A stretch of 64,000 nucleotides of DNA from positions 806,001 to 870,000 of the forward strand of contig NZ_CP168151.1 in NCBI RefSeq assembly GCF_026913205.2, read 5' to 3'. The translations under genes and the position numbers were made by a program. A model generated the notes under the pieces. It was not told the origin of the DNA. It did no database searches and saw nothing but the letters and a program-made list of their open reading frames with translations. Below are positions 27,279 through 37,400 of the stretch, piece by piece. Position 1 is the stretch's first letter. Every line of letters starts with the position of its first letter. The stretch is from Lentilactobacillus sp. SPB1-3 (GTDB lineage: Bacteria > Bacillota > Bacilli > Lactobacillales > Lactobacillaceae).

Positions 27279-28265
27279 ATGATGGAATTATTTGAAAGTC
27301 TTAAACAAAAGATTCAAGGTAAACAAATTAGAATTGTATTTCCTGAAGGTAATGATGAACGGGTAATCAAGGCAACTGCTCGCTTGGCCCATGATTCATT
27401 AATTCGACCAGTTATTTTAGGTTCAAATGATGAAGTATCTAAATTGGCTAATCAATTAGATGTTGACCTAGATGGTGTGGAAGTTGTTGACTATTTAAAT
27501 CAACCTCAAGATGTAATTGACCAAATGGTAAATGCCATCGTTGAACGTCGTAAGGGTAAAACTGATGCTGACAAAGCTCGTCAATGGTTAAATGATCCTA
27601 ACTACTTTGGTACTACCATGGTATATTTGGATAAAGTTGACGGCATGGTTTCAGGCGCTAACCACCCAACAGGGGATACTGTTCGTCCTGCATTACAAAT
27701 TATTAAAACTAAACCAGGTGTTAAACTAATTAGTGGTTCATTCATCATGCAACGTGATGACGAACGCTACTTATTCGCTGACTGTGCTATCAACATTGAA
27801 TTAAATGCTGAACAAATGGCAGAAGTTGCGGTTGAAAGTGCAAAAGTTGCTAAGACATTTGATATTGATCCAAAGGTTGCATTGCTTAGCTTCTCAACTA
27901 AAGGATCAGCTAAGGGTGACATGGTAACCAAGGTTCAAGAAGCAACTAAGATTGCTAATGAAACAGCTCCAGATTTACCAATCGATGGTGAATTACAATT
28001 CGATGCTGCTTTCGTTCCTGAAGTTGGAGCTAAGAAAGCTCCTGACTCAAAGGTTGCTGGCCATGCGAATGTCTTTATCTTCCCTGAACTTCAATCAGGA
28101 AACATTGGTTATAAAATTGCTCAAAGATTTGGTGGCTTTGAAGCCATTGGTCCTATCTTACAAGGTTTAAACAAACCAGTATCAGACTTATCACGTGGTA
28201 GTAATGAAGAAGATATTTACAAGGTATCAATTATCACTGCTGCTCAATCATTAACTAACGATTAA
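27279..28265 (+). CDS. pta: Phosphate acetyltransferase
   Basis: Interconverts acetyl-CoA and acetyl phosphate; 328 residues, the short single-domain form. It begins with FESLKQKIQGKQIRIVFPEGNDERV and contains the family signature GSAKGDMVTKVQEA and PELQSGNIGYKIAQRFGG. Two adjacent ATG codons (27279, 27282) follow GGAGGAATA. Codon bias is strong. ung-pta-tsaE is a common lactobacillus order. No cre site is visible in the short gap with ung. Confidence 0.96.
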   Translation: MMELFESLKQKIQGKQIRIVFPEGNDERVIKATARLAHDSLIRPVILGSNDEVSKLANQLDVDLDGVEVVDYLNQPQDVIDQMVNAIVERRKGKTDADKARQWLNDPNYFGTTMVYLDKVDGMVSGANHPTGDTVRPALQIIKTKPGVKLISGSFIMQRDDERYLFADCAINIELNAEQMAEVAVESAKVAKTFDIDPKVALLSFSTKGSAKGDMVTKVQEATKIANETAPDLPIDGELQFDAAFVPEVGAKKAPDSKVAGHANVFIFPELQSGNIGYKIAQRFGGFEAIGPILQGLNKPVSDLSRGSNEEDIYKVSIITAAQSLTND

Positions 28266-28276
28266 TTATAAGAATT

Positions 28277-28317
28277 AAGGGATTGCGGTAAGCTATTGCC
28301 GCAATCCTTTGATTTTA
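28277..28317 (+). terminator. Terminator between pta and tsaE
   Basis: Stem AAGGATTGCGG-type repeat (GGATTGCGG / CCGCAATCC) followed by TTTGATTTT; the tail is weak, so some readthrough into tsaE is likely. Confidence 0.65.
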
Positions 28318-28332
28318 CGGGAGGAATTGAAT

Positions 28333-28800
28333 TTGCAATCAGTAAAAGTTGAATCGGCTGAGGAAACTATGCGAATTGGTAAAAAATTAGCCACGCTGTT
28401 GTCGCCGGGTGATGTCATTTTATTAGATGGTGATTTAGGTGCTGGTAAAACCACCTTCACTAAGGGACTGGGTGAGGGCTTAGGAATCAAGCGATCTATT
28501 AAGAGCCCAACCTTTACGATCATTCGAGAATACTCTGGTGGTAGACTCCCTCTATATCATATGGATGTTTATCGTTTAGAGGATGGTAGCGGTGATGAAC
28601 TCGGACTGGATGAGTATTTTGAAGGCGATGGTGTGAGTGTAGTTGAATGGTCACAATTCGTTGAGGATACTCTACCTGATGACTATTTAAAAATTAGTTT
28701 TCAGCGATTAGATAATGAAGCTGACAATAAGCGAGAATTAACATTTACTGGAACCAATGATCGGTATAACCAAATTATTGACCAGATTTTAGGAGATTAA
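28333..28800 (+). CDS. tsaE: tRNA threonylcarbamoyladenosine biosynthesis ATPase TsaE
   Basis: P-loop ATPase that works with TsaB/TsaD to make t6A37 on ANN-decoding tRNAs; 155 residues. Walker A GDLGAGKTTFTKG is near residue 34, then SPTFTIIREY and the Walker-B-like HMDVYRLE. The start is TTG 28333, 8 bp after GGGAGG. A GNAT acetyltransferase follows after 2 bp, as in many lactic bacteria where the partner may be RimI-like. Confidence 0.95.
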   Translation: MQSVKVESAEETMRIGKKLATLLSPGDVILLDGDLGAGKTTFTKGLGEGLGIKRSIKSPTFTIIREYSGGRLPLYHMDVYRLEDGSGDELGLDEYFEGDGVSVVEWSQFVEDTLPDDYLKISFQRLDNEADNKRELTFTGTNDRYNQIIDQILGD

Positions 28801-28802
28801 AC

Positions 28803-29294
28803 ATGGCTGAAGAAGTTGATTTTCGATTAGCGGGTGAAAGCGATGCTGCAGCGGTAATCGAATTATTAAAGAAATTAAAGACTGAATCAGACACGTTTGT
28901 CGTGGATTCCGACCTGGATTCTTTGACTGTCGAAGATGAAGCGAAGATGATTTCATTGATCAGTTTATCAAGAAGTAGTTTGATGGCCGTGTCCACGTTA
29001 GGGGATGAACTGATCGGTATCGTAACAGTTGAGTTCTTGAAAAAAGGGATCGGGGAACTTGGCGTTGCCGTGCTATCAGAATTTCAAGGATATCAGATTG
29101 GTTCTAACTTAGTAGAAATGGCAATTGAATGGTCTATTGAGTATTCGAACTTGGATAAACTAGCTTTGACGGTATTTAAGGACAATGCACCTGCTATTCA
29201 CATCTATGAAAAGTATGGGTTTAAGGTGATGACTGATATCACTATTGATGAGCGACCCGCAGTTTACATGGAAATTGCAACATCAGAAGAATAA
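28803..29294 (+). CDS. GNAT family N-acetyltransferase
   Basis: 163 residues with the GNAT fold. The acetyl-CoA loop is in VLSEFQGYQIGSNLVEMAIEW (Q/R-x-x-G-x-G/A variant), and the C-terminal part has NAPAIHIYEKYGFKV. It is translationally close to tsaE (2 bp) and has AGGAGATT in front. A RimI role is possible by position, but the sequence is more like the general GNAT group. Substrate unknown. Confidence 0.85.
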   Translation: MAEEVDFRLAGESDAAAVIELLKKLKTESDTFVVDSDLDSLTVEDEAKMISLISLSRSSLMAVSTLGDELIGIVTVEFLKKGIGELGVAVLSEFQGYQIGSNLVEMAIEWSIEYSNLDKLALTVFKDNAPAIHIYEKYGFKVMTDITIDERPAVYMEIATSEE

Positions 29295-29296
29295 AT

Positions 29297-29328
29297 AAAA
29301 AGCCTATCGACTGTTCGATAGGCTTTTT
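29297..29328. terminator. Bidirectional terminator
   Basis: Perfect stem AAAAAGCCTATCG / CGATAGGCTTTTT between convergent genes. Confidence 0.88.
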
Positions 29329-29341
29329 ATGTGGATATAAA

Positions 29342-29875
29342 TTAGATTGTTTTAACAAATGGTAATAATGCTTGGTTACCAAAGTGTTGTTGTTCATATA
29401 ACAATATATTGGCACAAGCAATACTGTCATCCAGGGCATTATGATGATGTTCCAATGGAATATTGAACTCATCACATAAGGTGTTAAGCTTATGATTCTC
29501 TAACGTTGGGTAGAATTTCTTTGAAGTTCTTAAAGTGTCTAATGACATGTAATGTGGTTGATCAATGCCATATCTTTCCAGACTTCTTTTGAGCACACTA
29601 TTATCAAAAGATGCGTTGTGAGCGACAACTAAACGATTAGTTTTGAAGATATCGCTGATGTGTTCCCAGAGTTCTTTGAAATTAGGGGCGTCCCGGACAT
29701 CGGCAGCAGTTAATCCGTGAATCTGGGTATTTCGCCAATCAAAATCCACTTCAGGATTGATCAATGAATAAAATTGGTCAGCGATTTGGTTGTCGCGAAC
29801 GACAGTTAAGGCCAGTGAACAAGCACTAGCTCGTTGTCGATTGGCAGTTTCAAAATCAAATGCAACAAAGTTCAT
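29342..29875 (-). CDS. DEDDh 3'-5' exonuclease (DnaQ/epsilon-like)
   Basis: 177 residues. The exonuclease motifs are FDFETAN (Exo I), AHNASFDNSVL (Exo II) and HHNALDDSIACA (Exo III with the DEDDh His). It stands alone rather than fused to PolC or a helicase and resembles the short DnaQ-like nucleases of lactic bacteria used in repair or RNA trimming. GAGGTGAAA precedes the ATG. Confidence 0.92.
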   Translation of the reverse strand: MNFVAFDFETANRQRASACSLALTVVRDNQIADQFYSLINPEVDFDWRNTQIHGLTAADVRDAPNFKELWEHISDIFKTNRLVVAHNASFDNSVLKRSLERYGIDQPHYMSLDTLRTSKKFYPTLENHKLNTLCDEFNIPLEHHHNALDDSIACANILLYEQQHFGNQALLPFVKTI

Positions 29876-30035
29876 ATTTTCACCTCAATTAATGTTCTTA
29901 ATTGTAATGGGAATTACTCGAAGATGCAATTAGTTTAGCTGCTTAATTGCACTGAGAACTAGCTTACCAGATGAAAATAGGTTATTTCATGTTACAATAT
30001 ATTTACATATGTATTCGGAATGAGGAATTGACTAT

Positions 30036-30944
30036 ATGAAAAATTATATAGAAATGCAGACAAAATTTGCAGAAAAAATGGATATTTTTTTAGATGAACC
30101 ATTATCTAAATATACTAATACTAAAACCGGTGGTAAGGCTGATGTATTAGCATTTCCTGAGTCTGTTGATCAAATTAAGGCCCTAGTGGCATACGCCAAT
30201 GATAAGTTAATGTCCATCACAGTTATTGGTAATGCCAGTAATTTAATCGTAAGAGATGGTGGAATTCGTGGTTTAACTTTAATTCTTACCAAAATGAATA
30301 AGATTACGGTTCACGAAAATATTGTGGTTGCTCAAGCAGGAGCCGCATTTATTGAAACCACTAAAGTTGCTCAAGCCAATTCTTTAAGCGGCATCGAATT
30401 TGCTGCAGGTATTCCTGGAAGCATCGGTGGTGCCGTGTTTATGAACGCCGGAGCATATGGTGGCTCTGTTGACGACGTAGTGGTTGCTGCTGATGTTTTG
30501 ACCCGTGACAATCAGGTATTACATCTCGATAAGCAGGAACTTGATTTTGGCTATCGACACTGCAGTGTGCAAGAGAATAACCAAATCGTGCTTGCTGCCA
30601 CCTTTGAATTAAGACATGGTAGTCGAGAAAAGATCCAAAAAGAAATGGATCATTTAAATGAACTAAGAGCAGCAAAACAACCATTAGATTTGCCTTCATG
30701 TGGTAGCGTTTTTAAACGACCAGAAGGATATTTTGCTGGTAAGTTAATTCACGACTCTGGTTTACAAGGATTTCAAATCGGTGGCGCTCAAGTGTCTAAA
30801 AAACATGCTGGCTTTATTGTTAACGTAGATCATGCAACTGCATCCGATTATTTAAATGTCATTAAGCATGTTCAAGCGACCGTATTGGATAAATTCGGTG
30901 TCAGCTTGGAGACTGAGGTGCGTATTATTGGTGATAATGAGTAA
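30036..30944 (+). CDS. murB: UDP-N-acetylenolpyruvoylglucosamine reductase
   Basis: FAD enzyme completing UDP-MurNAc synthesis; 302 residues, the short type II form. FAD-binding segments [15 protein letters not shown] and [12 protein letters not shown], then [25 protein letters not shown], are diagnostic. The catalytic Ser is in [13 protein letters not shown] and the late Glu in [17 protein letters not shown] precedes the ATG, and an extended -10 (TGTTACAAT, about 29991) lies upstream. The antiporter gene follows after 15 bp. Confidence 0.97.
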   Translation: MKNYIEMQTKFAEKMDIFLDEPLSKYTNTKTGGKADVLAFPESVDQIKALVAYANDKLMSITVIGNASNLIVRDGGIRGLTLILTKMNKITVHENIVVAQAGAAFIETTKVAQANSLSGIEFAAGIPGSIGGAVFMNAGAYGGSVDDVVVAADVLTRDNQVLHLDKQELDFGYRHCSVQENNQIVLAATFELRHGSREKIQKEMDHLNELRAAKQPLDLPSCGSVFKRPEGYFAGKLIHDSGLQGFQIGGAQVSKKHAGFIVNVDHATASDYLNVIKHVQATVLDKFGVSLETEVRIIGDNE

Positions 30945-30959
30945 TAAGGAGGATGTTAA

Positions 30960-33089
30960 TTGCACATACTTGAAGCAGTCATATTATTAATCGGAGTAGT
31001 TTTACTCTCCAATGTATTAGACCACTTTATTCCTTCGATCCCTGTTAGTTTGATTCAGGTGTTTTTTGGACTTTGCGCCGCAATCTTCATGCATGTTTCC
31101 ATTCCGTTAAGAACTGATTGGTTCATGCTGCTGTTTATTGCGCCGTTGTTGTTCAATGATGGTCGAAGGTTTCCTAAAAGAGAATTATGGAAACTGCGGG
31201 GGCCGATTCTTGGTAACGCAGTTGTCTTAGTCTTTTTGACCACTTTATTAGGTGGACTGTTGTTCCATGCTATTATTCCCACGATGCCAATGTCGGTTAG
31301 CTTCGCGTTAGCTGCGATTTTATCGCCGACTGATCCAGTGGCCGTGCAGTCCATTTCTAAGCGAGTATCTTTACCAGAAGGTGTATTACACATTGTTAGT
31401 GGTGAAAGTCTGATCAATGATGCATCAGGCCTAATTGCGTTTAAATATGCAGTCGCCGCGACTGTGACTGGCGTGTTTTCAATTCAAAATGCCACGTTAG
31501 ACTTTCTGTATATCAGTATTATCGGCTGTATTAGTGGAGCTGTCTTAATCGGTTTGGTTATTTTATTGCAGAACTGGTTATTTAGACAAGGAATCAGTGA
31601 TGTAATATTTAATACGATCTTGCAAGTGTTAACGCCATTTGGAATCTATATGATTACTGAAGAAGGATTTCATGCTTCAGGAGTTATTGCAGTCGTTGTT
31701 GCCGGAATCTTATTTCATTTCTTCGGTGGAATTACCGATTATAGTCAACCTGAGCTGACTATAGTTAGTGAAAAGACCTGGGATATCATTATTTATATGC
31801 TTAACGGGATGGTTTTTGTTATCTTGGGAATTGAGTTGCCAATTGCGACAACTGAGATTATTCAAAACGATAACATCAATACATTTCATGCAATATGGAT
31901 ATCCTTTGTTGCCTGGTTGATTTTATTGATCATTCGAGTCGCTTGGATTTATTTGTACCAGGTGTTTGGTACAGCTATCACGCACGGCAAAAATTCAATG
32001 TCACCACTTAAGGCAGCTGTAATTGCCGGACTTTCTGGAGTTCGGGGAGCGGTTACTATGGCTGGTGTCATTTCGATTCCAACCGTGATCGATGGTGGAG
32101 CAAGATTCCCATCTCGTTCCTTAGCACTTTTTGTGGCTGCCTTTGTTATTATTATTAGTTTGATTGTGGCCACGATTACGTTGCCATTGGTTTCAAAGAA
32201 CAGGTCACCACTAATTACTCGAGGATCTAATTCTGACAATAGTATGGACGATGACGAAGAAACTAGTGACGAAGATTCGGAGAATTCTCAGTACATCACT
32301 GAGGAACAGGCACGAATCTATATAATGAAATTAGCCATTAATAGTGTGGAAGAGAGTCGTCGACCTGAAAATCAGCAAGCTGCCTTTGACTTGATTTTAG
32401 ATTATCAATTCTTGATCAGGCGCTTAGAGATCAAAGAAAATAATCTCCGTGATATGAACAAAATCATCGCAGATGAGATGGCTTTGCGTCGAGTAGCTAT
32501 CAATGGTGAATTTGAAGCCTTAGATAAGTTGCGAGAGGATAACGAAATCTCTGAAGATGCATACCTTATCAGCATGGATCAGTTGCAAAGAAATGATAAG
32601 CGATTGCGTAAGTCAGAAGGCAACAGACCGAAGATTAGTTTTAATTTGAATAACCAGCATCGAATTCGTAGAATTAGGCGTTCATTAACTGTTTGGTTAG
32701 TTAACCGTAATTCCAATTCTGAGTTGGCTAGTCAATTATCTAAAGCTCACATTGAACAAGCTAAGGCTGCCATTAAAGCTTTGTCTGAATACTTTAATCG
32801 GGATGATATTGAAAATGAACGTTTTGATAGTCAGTCCGTTTATCATTTAGTCATTCATTATCGTAATCAGATTGAAGAGGCTAAGCACCGTGTCTTAAAT
32901 AATAAAGAGAAATTGCAATCACAGGTTCAGCGCTTGAGAATCAAAGCGTTGGCTTCAGAACGTGAAGGAGTGCAAACTCTGCTTGAGCAAGGTAAAATCG
33001 ATTGGCGAATGGCCGCCAGACTTAGACAGTATATTAATTATTCTGAAACAGTCTTGATTATGGATTACCAAGATGATGTTGGAAATTAA
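30960..33089 (+). CDS. Na+/H+ antiporter of the CPA1 (NhaP/NhaK) family
   Basis: 709 residues. About 12 membrane segments occupy residues 1-420. The ion-binding core has SPTDPVAV and GESLINDASG, and GVRGAVTMAG lies in a later helix. A cytoplasmic tail of about 290 charged, coiled-coil-prone residues follows, longer than many homologues. The start is TTG 30960 after AAGGAGGATG. It is probably co-transcribed with murB. Substrate selectivity (Na+ or K+) cannot be read from the sequence. Confidence 0.93.
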   Translation: MHILEAVILLIGVVLLSNVLDHFIPSIPVSLIQVFFGLCAAIFMHVSIPLRTDWFMLLFIAPLLFNDGRRFPKRELWKLRGPILGNAVVLVFLTTLLGGLLFHAIIPTMPMSVSFALAAILSPTDPVAVQSISKRVSLPEGVLHIVSGESLINDASGLIAFKYAVAATVTGVFSIQNATLDFLYISIIGCISGAVLIGLVILLQNWLFRQGISDVIFNTILQVLTPFGIYMITEEGFHASGVIAVVVAGILFHFFGGITDYSQPELTIVSEKTWDIIIYMLNGMVFVILGIELPIATTEIIQNDNINTFHAIWISFVAWLILLIIRVAWIYLYQVFGTAITHGKNSMSPLKAAVIAGLSGVRGAVTMAGVISIPTVIDGGARFPSRSLALFVAAFVIIISLIVATITLPLVSKNRSPLITRGSNSDNSMDDDEETSDEDSENSQYITEEQARIYIMKLAINSVEESRRPENQQAAFDLILDYQFLIRRLEIKENNLRDMNKIIADEMALRRVAINGEFEALDKLREDNEISEDAYLISMDQLQRNDKRLRKSEGNRPKISFNLNNQHRIRRIRRSLTVWLVNRNSNSELASQLSKAHIEQAKAAIKALSEYFNRDDIENERFDSQSVYHLVIHYRNQIEEAKHRVLNNKEKLQSQVQRLRIKALASEREGVQTLLEQGKIDWRMAARLRQYINYSETVLIMDYQDDVGN

Positions 33090-33137
33090 AAAAAACGTAG
33101 AATCAGTTATTGAATAGCTGATTCTACGTTTTTTTTA
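33090..33137. terminator. Bidirectional terminator
   Basis: Long stem AAAAACGTAGAATCAG / CTGATTCTACGTTTTT between convergent genes. Confidence 0.88.
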
Positions 33138-33141
33138 ATGG

Positions 33142-33825
33142 TTATTTTAAATCTTTTGGTTTTGATTCATTATCATTGAAGTGGTTTGATTGAATCAACT
33201 TGATCAAATAGAAGAACAATAGTTGAATAATCGTTAGCAGGAACATAAATAGTAGCGCGCTGTCACTCCACATTGATAACAGTGGTTGAATGAACTGCTC
33301 TGGGGTGAGGAACAAGTAAATGGTGTGAATTCTCAAGAACCGGCCGATAAAGATGCCGATTGATGAAAGTACGGTCAATCCAACAATAATGATGTTGGTA
33401 AATACTACACTATGACTTCTGAAGCGATCGGCAATTGCCTTCGCAACTCTATCAAGCCCCCAAAAACCAAGTAGGGAAGTCGAAATCGTCGAAATCATTA
33501 AGAGACTGTAATTAAACCACATATAGTTATTTAATCTCAGCAAACCATTACTGCCGTATGGTTGGAGTAGTGATAAGTGAAATAAATCGGTCAGTAAATA
33601 AGGAGTATTTGGATAAAATAGTAACCAGATAATGACGATTATCCAAAATAAAATGGGATTGCGAGGCTTTCGTTCATCGATGTGAAAGCTCAGTTCAATG
33701 GGAATGAACGCTAGAAAAGTGTTTAAAACTAGAAAGTTAAAGGGAGGATTTTTTAGATAAGTGTATAAAAAGCCCATCCAGATAACGGCAGTTATCCGGA
33801 TCACCCATTTAGTCAAAGTGCTCAA
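33142..33825 (-). CDS. DUF1361 integral membrane protein
   Basis: 227 residues with six or seven hydrophobic segments. The FYPNTPYLLTDLFHL segment near residues 70-84 and the GRFLRIHTIY segment near 163 are typical of DUF1361. Function unknown. GGAGGAAT lies before the ATG. It is monocistronic and divergent from cdaA. Confidence 0.85.
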   Translation of the reverse strand: MSTLTKWVIRITAVIWMGFLYTYLKNPPFNFLVLNTFLAFIPIELSFHIDERKPRNPILFWIIVIIWLLFYPNTPYLLTDLFHLSLLQPYGSNGLLRLNNYMWFNYSLLMISTISTSLLGFWGLDRVAKAIADRFRSHSVVFTNIIIVGLTVLSSIGIFIGRFLRIHTIYLFLTPEQFIQPLLSMWSDSALLFMFLLTIIQLLFFYLIKLIQSNHFNDNESKPKDLK

Positions 33826-34007
33826 ATTAATTCCTCCTTACTAATATCATTATTATTAAACTATGTTTCTCGTATAATTACCATTAATTTTAGGACTAAT
33901 CGGCTTATTTTATATTTTACTTAAACAACTACAGAATTTATCAGAGATTAGGCGATTAACGTTAGTCAATGATATAATAATAAAGAATAATTTTTAAGGA
34001 GAAAATA

Positions 34008-34853
34008 ATGGATTGGTCTACGATATTTACATTACAAAATTTATCAAGGTTAATTGATTTCGTAGTCGTTTGGATCCTGGTTTACTATCTAATTTTGATG
34101 GTTAGAGGCACCAAAGCAGTCCAATTGCTTCGTGGAATCGTGGTAATTGCCATTGTTAAGTTGGTCAGCTTGTGGGCAGGATTTCCAATGGTTTCGTGGC
34201 TGGTTGACCAAGTCCTAAGTTGGGGAGTTATTGCGATCATTGTTGTTTTCCAGCCAGAAATTAGGCGGGGGCTAGAACATCTTGGTCGTGGGTCTTTGTT
34301 TATTAAGGGCAAGAAGGAAAATCAGGCTGCCAAGAAATTGATCACTGAACTAGACAAAGCGATTCAGTATATGTCTAAGCGTCGAATTGGGGCATTGATC
34401 ACGATTCAAATGAATACGGGATTAGAAGAATACATTGAGACAGGAATTGACATTGATGCGGAAGTTACTGGTGAACTTTTGATCAACATCTTCATTCCTA
34501 ATACGCCATTGCATGACGGGGCTGTGATTATTAAAGATAATCGAGTGGCAGTTGCGGCGGCTTATTTACCACTGTCACAAAGTAATTTGATTCCTAAGGA
34601 ATTGGGAACTCGACATCGTGCGGCCGTTGGAATTTCTGAATTAACTGATGCAATGACAATTGTTATTTCAGAAGAGACTGGTGAAGTATCAATTACTCAA
34701 AACAATGAACTCTTGCGTGGTATGACTCAGGATGACTATATTAAGTATTTCAATGATCAGTTGATCAAAGAAGAACCTGATTCAGATCATCGTGGCAACA
34801 TATTCACTGAAGTTTCTAAGTTTATTGATGCCCACTTTAAGGGGGAAAAATAG
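34008..34853 (+). CDS. cdaA: Diadenylate cyclase CdaA
   Basis: Membrane-bound c-di-AMP synthase, 281 residues. Three N-terminal membrane helices (about 1-75) precede the DAC domain; the catalytic motifs are PLHDGAVII and GTRHRAAVGISE. c-di-AMP controls potassium and osmolyte transport and wall homeostasis. AAGGAGAAAA precedes the ATG. It is first in the conserved cdaA-cdaR-glmM operon, whose products associate in the membrane in other Firmicutes. Confidence 0.97.
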   Translation: MDWSTIFTLQNLSRLIDFVVVWILVYYLILMVRGTKAVQLLRGIVVIAIVKLVSLWAGFPMVSWLVDQVLSWGVIAIIVVFQPEIRRGLEHLGRGSLFIKGKKENQAAKKLITELDKAIQYMSKRRIGALITIQMNTGLEEYIETGIDIDAEVTGELLINIFIPNTPLHDGAVIIKDNRVAVAAAYLPLSQSNLIPKELGTRHRAAVGISELTDAMTIVISEETGEVSITQNNELLRGMTQDDYIKYFNDQLIKEEPDSDHRGNIFTEVSKFIDAHFKGEK

Positions 34854-34855
34854 TT

Positions 34856-35812
34856 ATGAAAAAATTTTTATTTAGTAACTGGACCTCCAGATTGATGGCA
34901 TTATTTTTCACGATTGTGTTATTCGCGTATGTTCAAGGAACTAATTCCAGTACATCACCAAATTCAAATAACAGAATCATTCAATTATCTTCAAATAAAG
35001 CTGAGACATTTTCAGTGCCACTTTCTTTAACTGTTAACAGTAACCGTTATTTTGTGAATGGTTATCCAGAAAAAGTCCGGATTCATTTAAGTGGACCATC
35101 AGCTCTAGTAACTACTACTGCTAACACACAGAATTTCAAAGCATTTGCTGATTTATCAAAACTCTCGGTCGGAAGGCATACAGTTCGTATCCAACAAGAA
35201 GGTCTGAATAGTGAACTAAAATATCGTTTTGCTCCTGAAACGATTACCGTTGATATTCAGCCACGAAAGACTGTGACGTATCCTTTAAACGTTAATTATT
35301 CCAAGGATAACATTGCACCCGGTTATCAGACAGGTAAAGCCAGTGCTGACGTGAAAAACGTTAAGATTACTGGTGCTTCTGATGAAATCAACAAAATCAA
35401 CCGTGTGGCTGCTCAGTTGAATGTCCCACAAAATGCAAAGACTTCTATCAATAGTCAGGCAATCATTGAGGCGCTGGATAAGAATAATAATACGGTTAAT
35501 GTAGTTATTACTCCGGCCACTGCTGATGTTAACTTACCAATTACACCTGGTAACAGTAAGGAAGTCCCTGTATCATTAAAGAGCAAGGGCATTACGGATC
35601 AAACTGATCAGTTTAACTTATCCACGCCAACTAAGCGTGTCGAAGTCTTTGGTAGCGTTAAGCAGCTACAAAAGCTCCGCAGAGTTGAAGTTGAGGTAGA
35701 CACAAGTGATGTTTCGAACACTAAAACTAAACAAGTGACTCTTGATCCTAAACTCAATGGCGTTAAAGGATTTAATCCTAGCAAGATTTCAGTAAAAATT
35801 ACAAGAAAATAA
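34856..35812 (+). CDS. cdaR: CdaA regulatory protein CdaR (YbbR-domain protein)
   Basis: Membrane-anchored extracytoplasmic protein of 318 residues that modulates CdaA. A signal anchor (about 9-26, RLMALFFTIVLFAYVQG) is followed by three YbbR repeats, each with the V.V.L.G...V..V pattern (about 45-130, 133-215 and 222-310). GGGGGAAAA at the end of cdaA serves as the ribosome site, so translation is coupled across the 2-bp gap. Confidence 0.95.
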   Translation: MKKFLFSNWTSRLMALFFTIVLFAYVQGTNSSTSPNSNNRIIQLSSNKAETFSVPLSLTVNSNRYFVNGYPEKVRIHLSGPSALVTTTANTQNFKAFADLSKLSVGRHTVRIQQEGLNSELKYRFAPETITVDIQPRKTVTYPLNVNYSKDNIAPGYQTGKASADVKNVKITGASDEINKINRVAAQLNVPQNAKTSINSQAIIEALDKNNNTVNVVITPATADVNLPITPGNSKEVPVSLKSKGITDQTDQFNLSTPTKRVEVFGSVKQLQKLRRVEVEVDTSDVSNTKTKQVTLDPKLNGVKGFNPSKISVKITRK

Positions 35813-35838
35813 TTATAATTTGAAATGAGGAAATATTG

Positions 35839-37185
35839 ATGAAGTATTTTGGAACTGATGGTGTTAGAGGAGTAGCTAATTCAGAGCTAACTCCAGAATT
35901 AGCATTCAAGTGTGGTCGTGCTGGTGGGTATGTTTTAACTCGCCATTCAGAACGCGAACAACCTCAAGTATTAGTTGCAAGAGATACCAGGATTTCTGGT
36001 CAAATGTTACAAGAGGCTTTGATTGCTGGTTTATTGTCAGTTGGAATTGAAGTTTTAAATCTAGGTGTGATCACCACTCCCGGTGTGGCTTACTTGGTAA
36101 GAAATCAAGAAGCTGATGCTGGTGTTATGATTACCGCATCTCATAATCCTGTGGAATATAACGGTATTAAGTTTTTTGGTGCTGACGGTTACAAGCTTTC
36201 AGACAGCATGGAAGAAGAAATTGAAGCCATTCTAGAGAATCCTGTTGATACACTTCCTCGTCCTTCTGCTCAAGGATTAGGAGTTTCTGGCGACTACATG
36301 GAAGGTAGTCAAAAATACATTCATTTTCTTGAACAAACTATCTCTGATGATTTAACAGGGATGAAGGTTTGCGTCGATTCAGCTAATGGTGCCACAAGTA
36401 AGCTAGTTACTAGTTTATACGCTGACCTTGGCATTGACTTTGAAACAATGGCTACTAATCCAGATGGATTAAATATCAATGATGAAGTTGGTTCAACTCA
36501 TCCTGAACAATTACAGAAGTTTGTTGTTGAAAAGGGTGCTCAAGTCGGAATTGCCTTTGACGGTGATGGAGATCGCTGTATTGCGGTTGACGAAAATGGT
36601 CACATTGTTGATGGTGACAAGATTATGTACATTTGTGGTAAGTTCATGGCTGAACGCGGTCGTTTAAAGAAAAACACGATTGTCACTACTGTTATGAGTA
36701 ACTTAGGAATGTACAAGGCTATGGAACGCAATGGCTTAACCAGTGTTAAGACCAAAGTTGGTGATCGATATGTGGTTGAAGAAATGAATGCCAATGGATA
36801 TAACTTGGGTGGTGAACAATCAGGTCATATCGTGTTCTTAGACTTCAACACCACAGGTGACGGAATGCTTACTAGTTTGCAATTATTAGCTGTAATGCAA
36901 GTTACTGGTAAGAAACTTTCCGAACTGGCTGAAGAAGTTACTAAGTATCCTCAAGAACTTATTAATGTCAAAGTTAGTGATAAGAATCATGCTTTGGAAA
37001 ATGAAAGAATCAAACAAGCAATTGCTAATGTTGAAGATGAAATGAATGGTGACGGTCGTGTATTAGTTCGCCCTAGCGGAACCGAACCATTATTAAGAGT
37101 TATGGCTGAAGCACCAACTAAGGCCTTGGTAGAAAAATATGCTAATGAAATTGCTGATGTTGTGAAGTCTGAGTTAGGCATCTAA
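35839..37185 (+). CDS. glmM: Phosphoglucosamine mutase
   Basis: Converts glucosamine-6-phosphate to glucosamine-1-phosphate for UDP-GlcNAc; 448 residues. The active serine is Ser101 in [11 protein letters not shown], the metal loop is DGDGDR and the phosphate-binding end is [15 protein letters not shown] 35839 is preferred to the TTG one codon earlier because of the spacing to GAGGAAA. In other species GlmM inhibits CdaA directly, so the operon couples wall precursor supply to c-di-AMP. Confidence 0.97.
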   Translation: MKYFGTDGVRGVANSELTPELAFKCGRAGGYVLTRHSEREQPQVLVARDTRISGQMLQEALIAGLLSVGIEVLNLGVITTPGVAYLVRNQEADAGVMITASHNPVEYNGIKFFGADGYKLSDSMEEEIEAILENPVDTLPRPSAQGLGVSGDYMEGSQKYIHFLEQTISDDLTGMKVCVDSANGATSKLVTSLYADLGIDFETMATNPDGLNINDEVGSTHPEQLQKFVVEKGAQVGIAFDGDGDRCIAVDENGHIVDGDKIMYICGKFMAERGRLKKNTIVTTVMSNLGMYKAMERNGLTSVKTKVGDRYVVEEMNANGYNLGGEQSGHIVFLDFNTTGDGMLTSLQLLAVMQVTGKKLSELAEEVTKYPQELINVKVSDKNHALENERIKQAIANVEDEMNGDGRVLVRPSGTEPLLRVMAEAPTKALVEKYANEIADVVKSELGI

Positions 37186-37201
37186 AACCATTTTGCATCG
37201 A

Positions 37202-37253
37202 ATAATACTCCAAAGGTTGTGGTCAAAAGACTGCGATTTTTGGAGTATTTTAT
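37202..37253 (+). terminator. Terminator after glmM
   Basis: Stem AATACTCCAAA / TTTGGAGTATT with a long loop and TTTATT tail. Confidence 0.7.
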
Positions 37254-37301
37254 TGCTCAAATTATCAATTTTATAGGAACTATACCATTTAGCATAAATT
37301 G

Positions 37302-37330
37302 TTGACATTTAGTTTAAAGTCCTGTAAATT
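37302..37330 (+). promoter_or_regulatory. glmS promoter
   Basis: -35 TTGACA, 17 bp, -10 TAAATT, giving a leader of about 65 nt; this is too short for a glmS ribozyme. Confidence 0.7.
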
Positions 37331-37400
37331 TAACCTGTTATTTAAATATGTATAGATATTTCTGTATATACCAATTTTAAAAATGATTAGGAGAATTATT

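Noticed and set aside
37187-37400. Possible glmS ribozyme/riboswitch
   Set aside because: The predicted leader is only about 65 nt and lacks the ribozyme core; a normal promoter stands close to the gene.
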